Shown here: one piece after another, positions 46,321 to 57,193 of the stretch
How the letters are laid out: every line of letters starts with the position of its first letter
Numbering within the stretch: the first letter of the stretch is position 1
DNA from: Micromussa lordhowensis
Lineage: Eukaryota; Cnidaria; Anthozoa; Scleractinia; Lobophylliidae
DNA: 64,000 bases
Assembly (NCBI GenBank): GCA_964020085.1
Contig: OZ026597.1
Coordinates: 21,462,521 to 21,526,520, forward strand
Reading direction: 5' to 3'
Notes under the pieces: model-generated
What the model saw: the letters and a program-made list of their open reading frames with translations, nothing else
Told to the model about the DNA's origin: nothing
Database searches by the model: none
Position numbers and translations under genes: made by a program

Positions 46321-47868
46321 ATGTACTATGGTGCGGTGCAAGGCGATCTACCAAGCAACAAAGATTGTACTTACACAAGGCACGAGAACACCTCCGCCGC
46401 GCGTCAGGTGATGTATTCTCCTGCATCGGGAAGTGTATTAGGTAACAGCCACACTGAAGGAAAGATTTATCGTCGTGTACTTGAAAGCGAAGTGCAGAGC
46501 AGTGAAGACAGTGGTTTCAAGGAGCAAGACAACATGAGTCGAAATAGCAACGAGTCTGGGAGTTACATCGAGGTTAGCACTGCCGCTAAGACTGGGAGTT
46601 GTGAAAACGTTGCATATCTTTCGCAGACAGCAGAAGACATGCGAAGTCAGCTAAGCGAACCTGCTAGTAACAACCAGGAAGCATTGAAGGAAGACCTGTT
46701 GCACATATTTGAGTTGTATTTCAAGAGCAAAATGGAGGATCGTTTGCAGGGATCTAGAGGCAGGCAAATGGAATGGGAGGAAACAAAACGAGCAGAGAAA
46801 GAAGAACTTGGGAAGAAAATGGCGAAGGAAAAAATGGAAATGCAGAAGCATTTTGCAGATGAAATATCCAAACTGACGCATTCATTTAACGAGGCGAGAA
46901 AGGAACTTGAACAGTATTACGAAGTGCAGTTGACAGATCTTAGAAAGAAGCTTGGAGCAGAACAAAAACGTGTTGAAGGGAAATTTCCCGCTCAGGGTAA
47001 ATTAAATCTCAAGGAAACACTTGAAGATGAGTATCAAGTGCGGTTAATGAAGGAAACGTTGCAAGAGAAACAAGAGGCGATGCGTGAAAAGTCCGAGATA
47101 AAGGCACGGTTTAACAAGGAGAAATTCGAGCTTGAGAAGAACTTCAACTTCCTGTTGACCGAAGCTGAAGCAAGTTTGCACAGAGTTAGGGCCGAATTGA
47201 AAGAAAGCTTTTGCATCGAAAGGGAAAGTCAGAAAAAGATAGCAGATCTCGAAGTAAAGCTGAACGAAAAGAGGCAACAGAAACTTGATGTGGAAAAGGA
47301 ATTAGAGGAAGAAAAGGCGAAACATTCTAACGAGGAGGCTCTGAACAAAAAGGAAAATGAACGAGTGAAAAGTGAAGTAGATTTGCTTCGCCAAGAAATC
47401 CAGGAGAAAAACAGCGGAATAAAAAGGCTCGTGGAAGCAAATCAAGAGAGTAACGTCAAGATAAGGGCCTTGTCTCGGCATCTTCAAAAGCGTGCAAAGA
47501 GGAACAGTGAAGAAGGGAGTGTAAAAAGTCAAGAATACGATGAAGCAAAGGAAAGCGAAGGACGTGCTGCCGTCGAAGACAGATCAAACACAGTTCAAAC
47601 CAGTGCATGGGATCTGCTAGGAAACCCTATAGCAGTAGACACTCGTGCAGTGGACAGTGGAAATGCAATCGTCAAAGCACATGATTCGAAAATCCGATTG
47701 ATCGATGAACGAAAGAGAATCTTGGTTTTTGTGACTTTCGAGAAACGTCCTGGGCAAGGTCTTTCCAGATTTCTTCGCGCTTTGTTACCAAAACCGCCTA
47801 TTTCATCCACTGTAAGGGTGTTAATGGCGTCTGGCTCAAAGGAGAAGGAGGCCTTCAGTGAGCAATAA
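46321..47868 (+). CDS. Truncated tandem paralogue of the 49398-57099 coiled-coil gene (515 residues)
   Basis: ATG 46321 opens a single-exon frame to TAA 47868. The frame is also open upstream to 46120 and there still resembles the paralogue (VVYSASG versus MMYSASE), but it has no ATG. ATG 46099 in the same frame is cut off by TAG 46117-46119. Alignable blocks with the 49.4-kb gene: EALKE(D/E)LLHIFE, RQMEW, EKMEMQK(H/N)FADEI(S/A)KLT, LEQYY, EYQV, FNKEK. It then jumps over roughly 300 residues to VEANQESN / LKANQDN and ends in an unrelated tail FVTFEKRPGQG. It has no counterpart of the C-terminal exons. It is either a compact gene or a young pseudogene. The long intact frame despite considerable divergence argues for constraint. 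Confidence 0.65.
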   Translation: MYYGAVQGDLPSNKDCTYTRHENTSAARQVMYSPASGSVLGNSHTEGKIYRRVLESEVQSSEDSGFKEQDNMSRNSNESGSYIEVSTAAKTGSCENVAYLSQTAEDMRSQLSEPASNNQEALKEDLLHIFELYFKSKMEDRLQGSRGRQMEWEETKRAEKEELGKKMAKEKMEMQKHFADEISKLTHSFNEARKELEQYYEVQLTDLRKKLGAEQKRVEGKFPAQGKLNLKETLEDEYQVRLMKETLQEKQEAMREKSEIKARFNKEKFELEKNFNFLLTEAEASLHRVRAELKESFCIERESQKKIADLEVKLNEKRQQKLDVEKELEEEKAKHSNEEALNKKENERVKSEVDLLRQEIQEKNSGIKRLVEANQESNVKIRALSRHLQKRAKRNSEEGSVKSQEYDEAKESEGRAAVEDRSNTVQTSAWDLLGNPIAVDTRAVDSGNAIVKAHDSKIRLIDERKRILVFVTFEKRPGQGLSRFLRALLPKPPISSTVRVLMASGSKEKEAFSEQ

Positions 47869-47898
47869 CAATATTTCTTTCTTGCCTGTTTTCTGTAC

Positions 47899-48130
47899 TT
47901 AAAGGAGCTGTGTCACGGTTAAACGGTTTGAAAAATTTAGCCTAAATTTTTCAATCTCGTTGTTTGTAATCCGTGTCAATCTTCTCCATCCTTTACAGTC
48001 CTTGTTCCTTTATGGTTTATTATTATCTCTTTAGTGTTTTTCTATCTTTCTAAAGCATTATGTTCAGGTTTCCTTCAATTTAAAGGTAATTTTGTCGATG
48101 GTAGAAAATACCGTGACGTAGCCCCTTTAA
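47899..48130. mobile_element. TTAA-flanked MITE, copy 2 (better preserved)
   Basis: Ends ttaaaggagctgtgtcacgg and, on the opposite strand, ttaaaggggctacgtcacgg form terminal inverted repeats inside TTAA duplications at 47899 and 48127. The interior aligns with 5284-5510. It starts 31 bp after the stop of the truncated paralogue. Confidence 0.8.
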
Positions 48131-49397
48131 ACAAAGAGAGCTACGGGAAGTCGCCCTCTTCCTCTCGTGTGGCTTAAGCACGTTTCGATCACGATCCGCG
48201 CAATGCACCGCCTTATGTGAACACATTTCATGGTGAACTTGTTTCGTCCTTGATTTCACTGGGTATGGTTTATCCTAGTGTGAACGCAGTAGACTTTAAC
48301 AGTTGAATACCACTTTGAAATCAGCCCTAGTTTATAAATAACTAAACATTTTCAAACATATCTAGGCTTGGTGTGAACCTGAACGACATCCAAGACTGAG
48401 GTGTAAATCAATTCAGGTTCATCTGTCTTGGTTTAGTATTTATTCATACATGTATGAGTCCATCTGCTTACAGAACAATAACTTACAAGCTTTTAAACTA
48501 TCGTAGTTTGTCAGTTTCATCAATTACTGGACTGGTGCCTTTAAGTGAAGAGTCGTTACGGATAACCTTAATCATGATTGGTCGTCAACATTGTTACTAT
48601 GTTTAATATAATCCCACGACAAATTCAAACATGGAATTTAAGGAGAAATCTCCATGATTATTCTTTGTGATACTAGACCACCACATTCATATTGTTGTCT
48701 TGTGAGCTCAGAACACATACTGTTAATATACGTGTAAGCATAAATATTGAAATATCGTCTGTGTATGAAGACTTCGTCGGATCCGTTCTTTTGTAACAGC
48801 AGGATGTTGTGTGGCCTTCCCTAGTCCCAGTGGATTTACCAAAACGCTAGTTTGAAAACCGCAGTTGTTATGGTTATTGACTTGCGGTGGCTCTTATTCA
48901 CCGAGATTTCGCACATTTCATGAAGTTGGTAAGATACTTTATAGTATTTTCTGTATTAGTCTAGACGGCAACCATTTCCACTATTCCATGGATGATTAGT
49001 CGATATTCGTACTACAACTTCCTTCTCCTCGTGAACTGATCTTCATCGGTTACAAAATTATTGGCAAATGCATGAATCAAGCTTTCTTTTATTACTATTT
49101 AAAATGAGCCCATCAGCATTCAACTTTGTAATAGTTTGTGTAAGGTATATCTATTGAAGCAGACAAAGTTTCCTTCTAGTTAGACAGTGTACCCAACACC
49201 TGCTGGTGGCATAAACCTCAATTTAACTCATTAAACTTAAATGCGTTGCATAATTCATTTACTCGGTGTTAACTTTCTGAGATGCCTGCCATACAGAACA
49301 GACTTACGCGATTGACTGTTCCATGCAGCGCTGTTAAGCTGAGCTTGCCAACCCTATGTAGATGTCTGTCGATAAATAGGGACGTTTGGCAACCAGG
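48131..49397 (+). other. Intergenic space between the two coiled-coil paralogues
   Basis: No coding sequence recognised. The last ~200 bp probably hold the promoter and 5' UTR of the gene starting at 49398, and resemble DNA upstream of the truncated paralogue. The open frame 49282-49479 overlaps the start in another frame and is not supported. Confidence 0.5.
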
Positions 49398-52300
49398 ATG
49401 CATTCGAACACTAGAAAAACCAAGGTCAACACAAAATCAAGCAGTACTCTTCCGCAGAGTGCCGATCAAACAGCGATGAATTCTATTTCTGGAGGACATA
49501 TTTCCCTGCAAGGAATAGCTGGTAGTGAAATGCAAAGCACTAAAGAAGGTGGCTTTATTGAGCACGAGTACCTTTCTGGTCGAACGATGATGTACTCCGC
49601 ATCGGAAACTGTAGATAGCAGCGGTATTGGAGGAAAGATGGACCACCAAGGAGTTATTGTAGGTGAGTTAGAAAGCAATAAAGGTGTCTTAACAGAAAAT
49701 CAAGACCTCTCTGGCGGTCGGACCATGGTGTATTCCACATCTGGAACTGTTACTAGCAGCCAGGCTGCAGGAAAAATATACCGGTATGGATCAGTTGAAG
49801 GTGGAATGCGGAGCAGCAAGGATAGTGGCATTGGGGAGCAGGACAATGTAAGCCAAAATAGTAACGAGTTTGAAGTTTTCACTGAGACTAACCTCATCAA
49901 GGCTGTGGGATTTGGCCATCTTACCCAATCATCCGATGAGTTCCAAATTGAACTGAGTGAGAACGACGAAGAAGCGTTGAAGGAGGAGCTCCTACACATC
50001 TTTGAAAGAGAAAGAACATCCCTAGGGATGTATTTCAAAAAGAAAATGGAAGAGCTTTTGCGGGGATTTCGGACCAGGCAAATGGAGTGGGACGAGTCAA
50101 CGCGAGTGGAGAAAGCAGAGCTTGAAAGAAACATGTCGATAGAGAAGATGGAAATGCAGAAAAACTTCGCAGACGAGATTGCCAAACTTACGCAGTCGTT
50201 TAACGAGGAGAGACAGCAACTTGAGCAGTATTATCAAGAGCAGTTAAAGGATCTTAGAGAGAAACTTGCAACCGATCAAAGAGGAATGACAGAAACTTTT
50301 TCTAGAGAGAAAATTGAACTCAAAGAGAAACTTGAAGCTGAATATCAAGTCATGTTGAAGAGAGAAATTTCTCTCGAGAAGCAAGAGGCATTTCGCGAAA
50401 AATCAGAGATGGAGGTACGCTTTAACAAGGAAAAACATGAGATCGAGAAGAATTTTAATCTCCGGTTGACCGAAAGTGAAACAAATGTTCAAAGAATTAA
50501 GGTAGAATTTGAAACTAATTTGACACAGGAAAGAATGCGAATGGAGAGAGAATTTCAGGAAAAGATAAGGCAATTTGAAGAAAACCTACAGGCAGAGAAA
50601 CGACTGAGACTTGACATAGAAAAACAATTGGAGCTGGAAAAAGAAAAACATTTTAACGATGATTCGTTGAGCAAGAAAGAAAATGAACGCCTTCAAAGCG
50701 AGGTCGACATACTGCGTCTGGAAATCGAGGAGAAAACCAGAATCACTTTGGAGATGAAATCGTTTGAAGAGACAGTGACGCAAAAAGGACGTGACGGGCT
50801 TAGTGGTAAATTAAAAGATGACTTTGAAAAACTGCTAGCTGATCACAAAATGGAACTGGACAAGACGTACCATAGAGAAAAAGAAGTGCTTGATCAAACC
50901 TTGCAAGCCGAGAGACGACAGATAAAGGAGGAACTGGACCGAGAAAAAGAGAAAATTAAGTCAGAAAAAGATGAAATCATAAGAACAAAGGAAAGGCTTC
51001 AAGTCGAGAGTCGAGCTCAGATTGAAAGACAGCAACGAAGTGGCAAGGAATTGGCGAGACAGTCTGTGGGGAACTTCCAGGTTGATCGTACAGGTGAAGT
51101 AGGTAGAGAAATGCGCAAAGAGCAGATGGGTGATAATGAAAGGTTGGGACTAGAAAAGGGTGAACATCGGAATGAAGTTGCAATTGGAAGAATGGAATTG
51201 ACTGCAAACCGTCAACAACTTGTAGATGATGGCAGTAATACAAAAAGCCATCCTTACTGGCAGCAATATCAGCAGCCACAACAACAACGCAATGAACAGC
51301 AAGAGCCGCAACAACATCACCAACAACAACAAACAAATGAAGAGAGTGTGTGGACAGGAGTTTCTGCGGGTTCCCATGCCAGTTATCAACAGCTTGCAGG
51401 TACTGATTACAGTCTGAGGAAGAATCCCACGAGGCAGCCTCACTATCAAGCCAGCTTTGAATACCGCGAGAAGCGGGAGTTGCCAAGCAACCAACCTGGC
51501 GCTAGAGATATCGAGATTGGATCAGTCGAGCAGTCCGGACTGAGAGTCAATTCCATGTATCTTGCGCCTTCAGAGAATGAATCTACGTTACGATTTGAGA
51601 TAACCGCATTGAGAAGCGAAAATGAAGGTTTAAAAGCCAAAGTAACAGTGCTGGAGGAGAACATCGAGCTTCATAAGAAGTACAAAGAGGAAGCTAAAGC
51701 TGAAATGGAAAGGCTACTGAAAGCAAATCAGGACAACGAACACCAGATACAGACCTTAACAAGTACAGTTAAAGATCTTGAGATTAAGAACAACGACAAA
51801 GAGATAGTGACGAGGCGAGAACACGAGAGTCAGGTTAAATCACACACTCGTGAAGACAGAGTGAAAACAGCTGACAGGAACGATTCGCACCTGGAAGGAA
51901 AACTAAGAGGGTTGGAAACTCGTGCAGTCAAAGCTGAAAAGACAAGCAAAGAATATGATGCTAAGCTGCGAATTCTCGATGAAGGAAGAAGAGAGAAGAG
52001 AAGAGAGGATTCAACTGCTGGTCACCTTGATATCCGGGATAGGCGAAGTGCGTCAAACCTGAAGGTACTGAATATTACTGTTTATATCATGCCATAGAAA
52101 ATACAGCCAATCAGAATACAGAAAATCCCTTGTACATTCGATGTTATTACACCCAACCTTCTCATCGTCCTCCGCGCGTATGTCGCATTGATTGTGTTGG
52201 CTACTATATTTCCTATGGCAAGGAATAAAATAGTTACGCAACGCTCTCTTGTTGTAAACCGCTCAAAAGCGTTGTGTAACTAGTTTGTAAATTCCTTCTA

Positions 52301-52904
52301 AGTCTTCTCTCCGCGGAGGTTTAAATTTATTCCCGAAGTTTGATCTGAACACCAAGGGCGACCATAGAAGAGGAAGCCTTCAAGTCTAGCTTGAGTTCAC
52401 TAAATGATTCGTGAATACTCTTTGATTCGGTTTGACCATGGTATAAAGAGGCCCGCAATTTTGTATTTTCATACGGTCCACATGCGACGAGTTCACCGGT
52501 TATAACTCGCGTACCTGTCTCTATTCGTCCCATAGGATAAATCGCGATACGAAGCTCTTCCAACGACTTACAGCCAAGAGCCGTCATACAAGGTGAGTGT
52601 GTCTCTGCCACTTAGTAGCACAAGGTGGCTCATGAAGTGGAGAAAAAATCTGAAATCAGCGGGGCTGCCAATTGTAAAGAAATAAAAGGCAAACTGCTCT
52701 GTAGCAATTTTTCCAAATAAAATCTGTAAAATAAATGCATCCAGCGTATTCCAACCGTCGTACATGTACCTTCTCGCACTTCAAACGTTAGTATAATTAC
52801 AAAATTGAAAGGGTTGAGCTTGTTTGATACCGCACTTGCTCATTTGATACCACACTTCTTTTAGCGCCGGACTGCAGTGCGGGAGGTCGAGGGTTCGAGC
52901 CCCA

Positions 52905-52945
<41 letters not shown>

Positions 52946-54140
52946 TGTGCTGCCTTTGAAATTATATCTGCAAATGGTTAGACGTTCAGGTCTTCTCGGA
53001 TAAGGACTATAAACCGTAGGCCTCGTCTCCAGCATCTTCGATGTTATTGTTAGCAGGGGACGTGAAAGAATCCACACGCTTATCGAAAAGAGTAGGGCAT
53101 GACGTTCCCGGTGTTGTGGTCTGACCTTTGTTGTTACTCTGAGGGTTGGGGTGGGAAATGCTCGGAGATATTAGCTACGATGTAGCTACTCTACAATCCG
53201 AGGGTAAAAAAGTATTCACCAAAAAAAATTTCCACCATTGTCAATTGCTATTTTTGGGTATCCCTCTTTCAGCTCAGTGGCGTCCAGTTAGTGCGGTATA
53301 ACTTTCTTTCTTGTTGCAGGCAAAATACGAAGCCGTGTCGCAAGAAAATAACAAGCTACTCCAAGTCACTAAAGAACTTCAAATGAAGATAAAAGCTCTT
53401 GAGGAAAAGCAGGCTGAGATACTGCAGCGCACCTCGGTAAACACAAATTTTACGCGCTTTATGTTAAAGAGGATGTGTGCCGTTATTTGGCCGCTTTTAT
53501 ACTAGAGGATGCATCCGTTCAGAAGGATAATACGTCCTCACCGTTTTTATACCGAAGACGCATGATCCGTCTGGACGAAATTGGGAAAACATTTGTAGTT
53601 CGTCTGGTTATGCGTCTTTAGTATAAAGACGGGCACAAGACGCATTATGCGTCTAGATGAACTATCCTTTGAAATGCGTCTTGAACGACGCATTACGAGA
53701 GAGAGAGTTCGTCTAGACGGATAACGCGTCTTGTGCCGGTCTTCATACTAAAGACGCATAACCAGACGAACTACAAATGTTTACCCAGGTTCGTCCAGAC
53801 GGATAATGGCCGTTTTTATACTAAAGATGCATTATCCGTCTGGACGAACTTGGGCAAACATTTGTAGTTCGTGTAGTTATGCGTCTCTAGTATAAAGACG
53901 GGCACAAGACTCATTATCCGTCTAGACGAACTATCTCTCTTAGTGTGTCGTTTAACACGCATTTCAAAGGATAGTTCGTCTAGACGCATAATGCGTCTTG
54001 TGCCCGTCTTTATACTTAAGACGCATAACCAGACGAACTACAAATGTTTGCCCAATTTCGTCCAGACGGATAATGCGTCTTCAGTATAAAAACGGTGAAG
54101 ACGTAGTATCCTTAATAGTTCGGATAGTTCGTCCAGACGT

Positions 54141-54175
<35 letters not shown>

Positions 54176-54201
54176 GCATAACCAGGCGAACTGCAAATGT
54201 T

Positions 54202-54232
<31 letters not shown>

Positions 54233-57099
54233 TTTTGTATAAAACGGCGAGGACGCATTATACTTCTGGCCCGGGTTGTTCGAAAGGTGGATAACGCTAT
54301 CCACCGGATCACTATCCAGCGGATAGCGTGGTTTATTTTGTTAACACTTATCCGCTGGATAGTGATTTATCCGGCGGATAGCGTTATCCAGCCTTTGAAC
54401 AACTGGGGCCTGGACGGATAATGCGTCCTCTGGTATAAAAACGGCCAATGCGTCTTAAGTATAAAACGGCCAATAACTTTTCATCCGCCAATTTAAACAG
54501 AAGGACTCCAGGTCTCTCAGTTTCTCAAACGTATCCCTGCAATTTTGGTCATTGTTCGTGAAAAACTGGTAGCTACTACATTGCTTCACAGGACGTTCTT
54601 CCATTATTCTCATGTAATGACTTTCTTTTGGTTTTAAGTTACGAATGTTAAAGGGTGATGTTTCCTCATCAGTTAACACTTTTTGTCTTTTTCCAGCATC
54701 TAGAGAAGTCCTCTGAGGAAAGTGGCGAAACTGAACGACTCAAACAGCTGGTGTCTGAGAATTCATCTCTAAAAGAAAGAACATCAGAGTTACAAAACCA
54801 ACTTCAGCGGTTGCTAGAAAAACTCAAGAACGAGAAAGAAAAGGTAAGGCGATACAAACATATACAGCCTCGTATAGGCTGTCCGATCGCTGAAGTCGTG
54901 TTATTCAGTTTTTGAAAGTTGCGCAACAGTATGTTACTGTGTTGTATTCAGAGGAGAAAGATCCATTTGACTAATCACGAACAAACGAGAACTTGAGAGC
55001 AAAGTCGATGGCTGTCATGCCAGTTTGTATCAATTGAGACGTCTCACCCGGATTTTTAACTCCGGTGTAGTCTCAAGCTTTTTTCCACTCAGAAACAACA
55101 TTTGTTTTCCCAAGTAGCTGGTAGAAAAGAGTTAAAACACTTGGGTAAGGGTTCTTAACTTCTGGTTACAACAGCACGTAATAAGTCATTGAGGCTAATA
55201 CCCCATTCACACCAACTAAACTGGTTAAACTAAATCAAGTTTAGGCTCTTCAAATTTGTCGACTACCCTTTGCAGTCATTTTGAGAAGACAAATTTCAAA
55301 CCACTTTGCTAACATATTTTGTTCAAACATGTTTTTGCCTTGTTAAGTTGTGGGGTGTGTATGGTATATGAGCAACTAAATTTTAACCTTGTTTAGTTAA
55401 ACCACCTTTAAACATGTTTAACAGGTTGGTGTGAATGGGGTATAAGTCTAATGCTCGAAACGTTCTCGGCGTAAACCCAAGAATGGCGATAACCTACCCT
55501 ATTAACCCTTTCCCCCGGCCGACAGCTCAAAATTAACAACAAAAAAAGTTGAAACTCCATTTTGAAAAACAATGCCAGGTAAAAGCATTGCTCTAAAGCT
55601 TTTGTATAAATGGTTACACGAGGTTTTGACTAAGAAACTTAAAATTTGAACCAAATTTTACAGTGTGACAGACAATGCGATGTGAAAGTACTGCTCGATA
55701 GCTGTTACTTGACTGGTCATACGAAAGGGTTTCATGCAAAATCGTCAAGACCCCAATTCGGCAAGTGTTTCGCACAATTTGTGCTAAATTCTTGCTTCAA
55801 TCCTAGGCTACTTCTTTCGAGACAGAAATATCTACTCGCAACTCCTCCAGTCTTCACAACATCCAGGGTTTACACGAAAGACTCGTGCATACAGGCCGTG
55901 AGCTGTCAGGTTCTCGTGGAGAATTGGATCCTGATGCACTGAGGAGAATTGAAACCGAAATCGTTACCATCGGTCATATTATTAAGACGCAATTTGGAGA
56001 TGGAAGTAGCAGAGGAGATCTATCACACAGGTCAATGTCTGAGGATGCAGCACGAATTGCCCAGCTTGAGGTGGAAAAGAAAGATTTGGAGACCAAGCTA
56101 AAACTCGCACGTGAAGCTATGAATGAATACATCACCCGTTTGAATGACAAGGTCGGTACATGCTATACTTGCATTACGACTCTCACTCTGACAGTAAACT
56201 TTCCGTTACACAGTAAGCCTTCTACTTAGACTAATCTACATCCAGGTTTACCATATTAGTTAAGCCCCACTTGGAAGAGAGTTTCCCTGATGGGGAATAT
56301 CTTTCCTAGGCGGTCACTAGGTAGTGGTCCTACACACAAACATTGCATTTTTCATGCAACTTTCCATGAGCGGACAATCAACTAACTGAAGCTTCGACTG
56401 TTTAACGAAAAAAAGAATTTTGGATAGTAATGTGCCTTTTTTGATACTCAGATGCAGGATGTGAAAAGTATGACTGGAATGTCTGAGGAAATGGTACAGG
56501 AATTGCGCACAAGGAATAACAACTTAAAGAAGAGTCTTCAAGCCCTGGAGGAAGGACAGAAGGCGTCTCATCTACAGAACGAGCAACTGCGACACCAGAA
56601 ATCAGCTCTTCAGAGCCTCATTGGAGATCTGACTAGACACGAGGAACCAGGCATTACGTCATATAATGCATCACCAAGATATCAGGAATTCAAACGTCCA
56701 AGCAAGTATGACAGTAGCTACCGTCGCGATGACGAAGAGTTGGATTTTACGTCGTATAACGGATCATCAAAATACCTTGACACCAAACACAGAAGCGCCC
56801 ACAGAAGCAAAGATGCTAATGTCCACGAGAACGTGGAGGTGGATGGTACGTCATATAAAGCGTCATCAAGATACCTAGGCTCAAAGTACGACCGAAGCCA
56901 CGATAATCGATACGACGATTTCCACTCGAATACGGAAAACAGGTACTCTACTAAAGAATTCAAAGAGATGCAAGATGGTAAGAAGTTAAGCCGAGGCTCC
57001 AAAGGTGATCAGTTTTCATCTGAGTTCCAGGCGTATCCCTGCAGTAAGTGTTCAAGGTTTGAACTCAAGGATTTTGAACGAATCAGCGCTTCGTATTAA
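49398..57099 (+). CDS. EF-hand-less ninein paralogue, coiled-coil protein of 1307 residues (5 exons)
   Basis: Exons: 49398-52064, 53320-53436, 54697-54843, 55807-56151, 56452-57099 (TAA), all phase 0, 1308 codons. The chosen ATG 49398 gives MHSNTRKTKVNTK. Residues 1-~155 hold ~45-residue repeats with MxYSxSxTV and SSKDSG motifs. ~190-560 is coiled coil, ~614-652 is glutamine-rich (YWQQYQQPQQQRNEQQ), and ~725 onward is coiled coil again. Exons 4 and 5 encode RIAQLEVEKKDLETKLKLAR and VQELRTRNNNLKKSLQALEE, alignable with ninein RIRQLEKEKLELETKV and VQELYIENAKLTKALQQTE, with the intron at the identical site. The tail carries three TSYxxSxxY repeats and ends PCSKCSRFELKDFERISASY. It is probably a centrosomal or basal-body coiled-coil protein (inference). 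There are no EF-hands, membrane segments or signal peptide. The donor after exon 4 (gtcggt) is weak. Confidence 0.85.
52065..52861 (+). other. Paralogue intron 1, proximal part
   Basis: Follows the donor gtactg at 52065. No repeat family or exon recognised in this stretch. Minus-strand frames at 52.3-52.8 kb have no domain signature. Confidence 0.45.
52862..53210 (+). mobile_element. tRNA-derived SINE family A, copy 2 (5' truncated)
   Basis: Starts inside the tRNA-like head (gggaggtcgagggttcgagc) and aligns with 27203-27589 through the whole body to atccgagggtaaa. In the first intron of the paralogue, about 110 bp before exon 53320-53436. Confidence 0.85.
53500..54475. repeat. Nest of inverted and direct copies of a GACGCATTATCCGTC-type foldback element
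   Basis: A ~975-bp block is made of repeated segments in both orientations: acgcattatccgtctggacg, caaacatttgtagttcgtct, atgcgtctttagtataaaga, cgggcacaagacgcattatg, and the ctagacgaactatcctttga type with their complements. At least three related palindromes lie in series, with a different element nested at 54268-54410. It fills most of the intron between exons 53320-53436 and 54697-54843. Confidence 0.75.
54268..54410. mobile_element. Nested MITE with GGCCC(C/G)(A/G)GTTGTTC termini
   Basis: Left end ggcccgggttgttcgaaagg and right end cctttgaacaactggggcc pair. Inside, ggataacgctatccaccgg and ctatccagcggatag pair with their complements. It interrupts the larger palindromic array, whose ttctgg and tggacgg resume at its edges. 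The GTGGATA / TATCCAC core links it to 8850-9227. Confidence 0.7.
55200..55444. mobile_element. hAT-like MITE, 245 bp, with 8-bp imperfect target duplication
   Basis: Terminal inverted repeats accccattcacaccaac and gttggtgtgaatggggt, with inner actggttaaac / gtttaacaggt. Flanks are aggctaat (55192-55199) and agtctaat (55445-55452), one mismatch. The right flank continues gctcgaaacgttc, a hammerhead-like GAAAC context like that at 5875-5904, so the element may have landed in an older Penelope-like fragment. Confidence 0.65.
56656..56935 (+). repeat. Threefold internal coding repeat (TSYxxSxxY) in the paralogue tail
   Basis: TSYNASPRYQEFKR, TSYNGSSKYLDTKHR and TSYKASSRYLGSKYDR start at 56656, 56749 and 56848, spaced 93 and 99 nt. 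The intervening residues are charged and serine-rich (SSYRRDDEELDF, HRSKDANVHENVEVDG). No equivalent exists in the ninein gene. Confidence 0.75.
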
Positions 57100-57193
57100 T
57101 GAAAACCAGTCAGTGACCGACATGCGAATACAGTTCTTAAGGTCATTTGACAAATGTTCGTCGAATGACTCCTTAGACGCATGTCGAACGGTG

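Noticed and set aside
49700..51494. Minus-strand frames of 114-169 codons opposite the paralogue first exon
   Set aside because: Same mirror effect of a long charged coding exon, and the Leu/Ser-rich products match no family.
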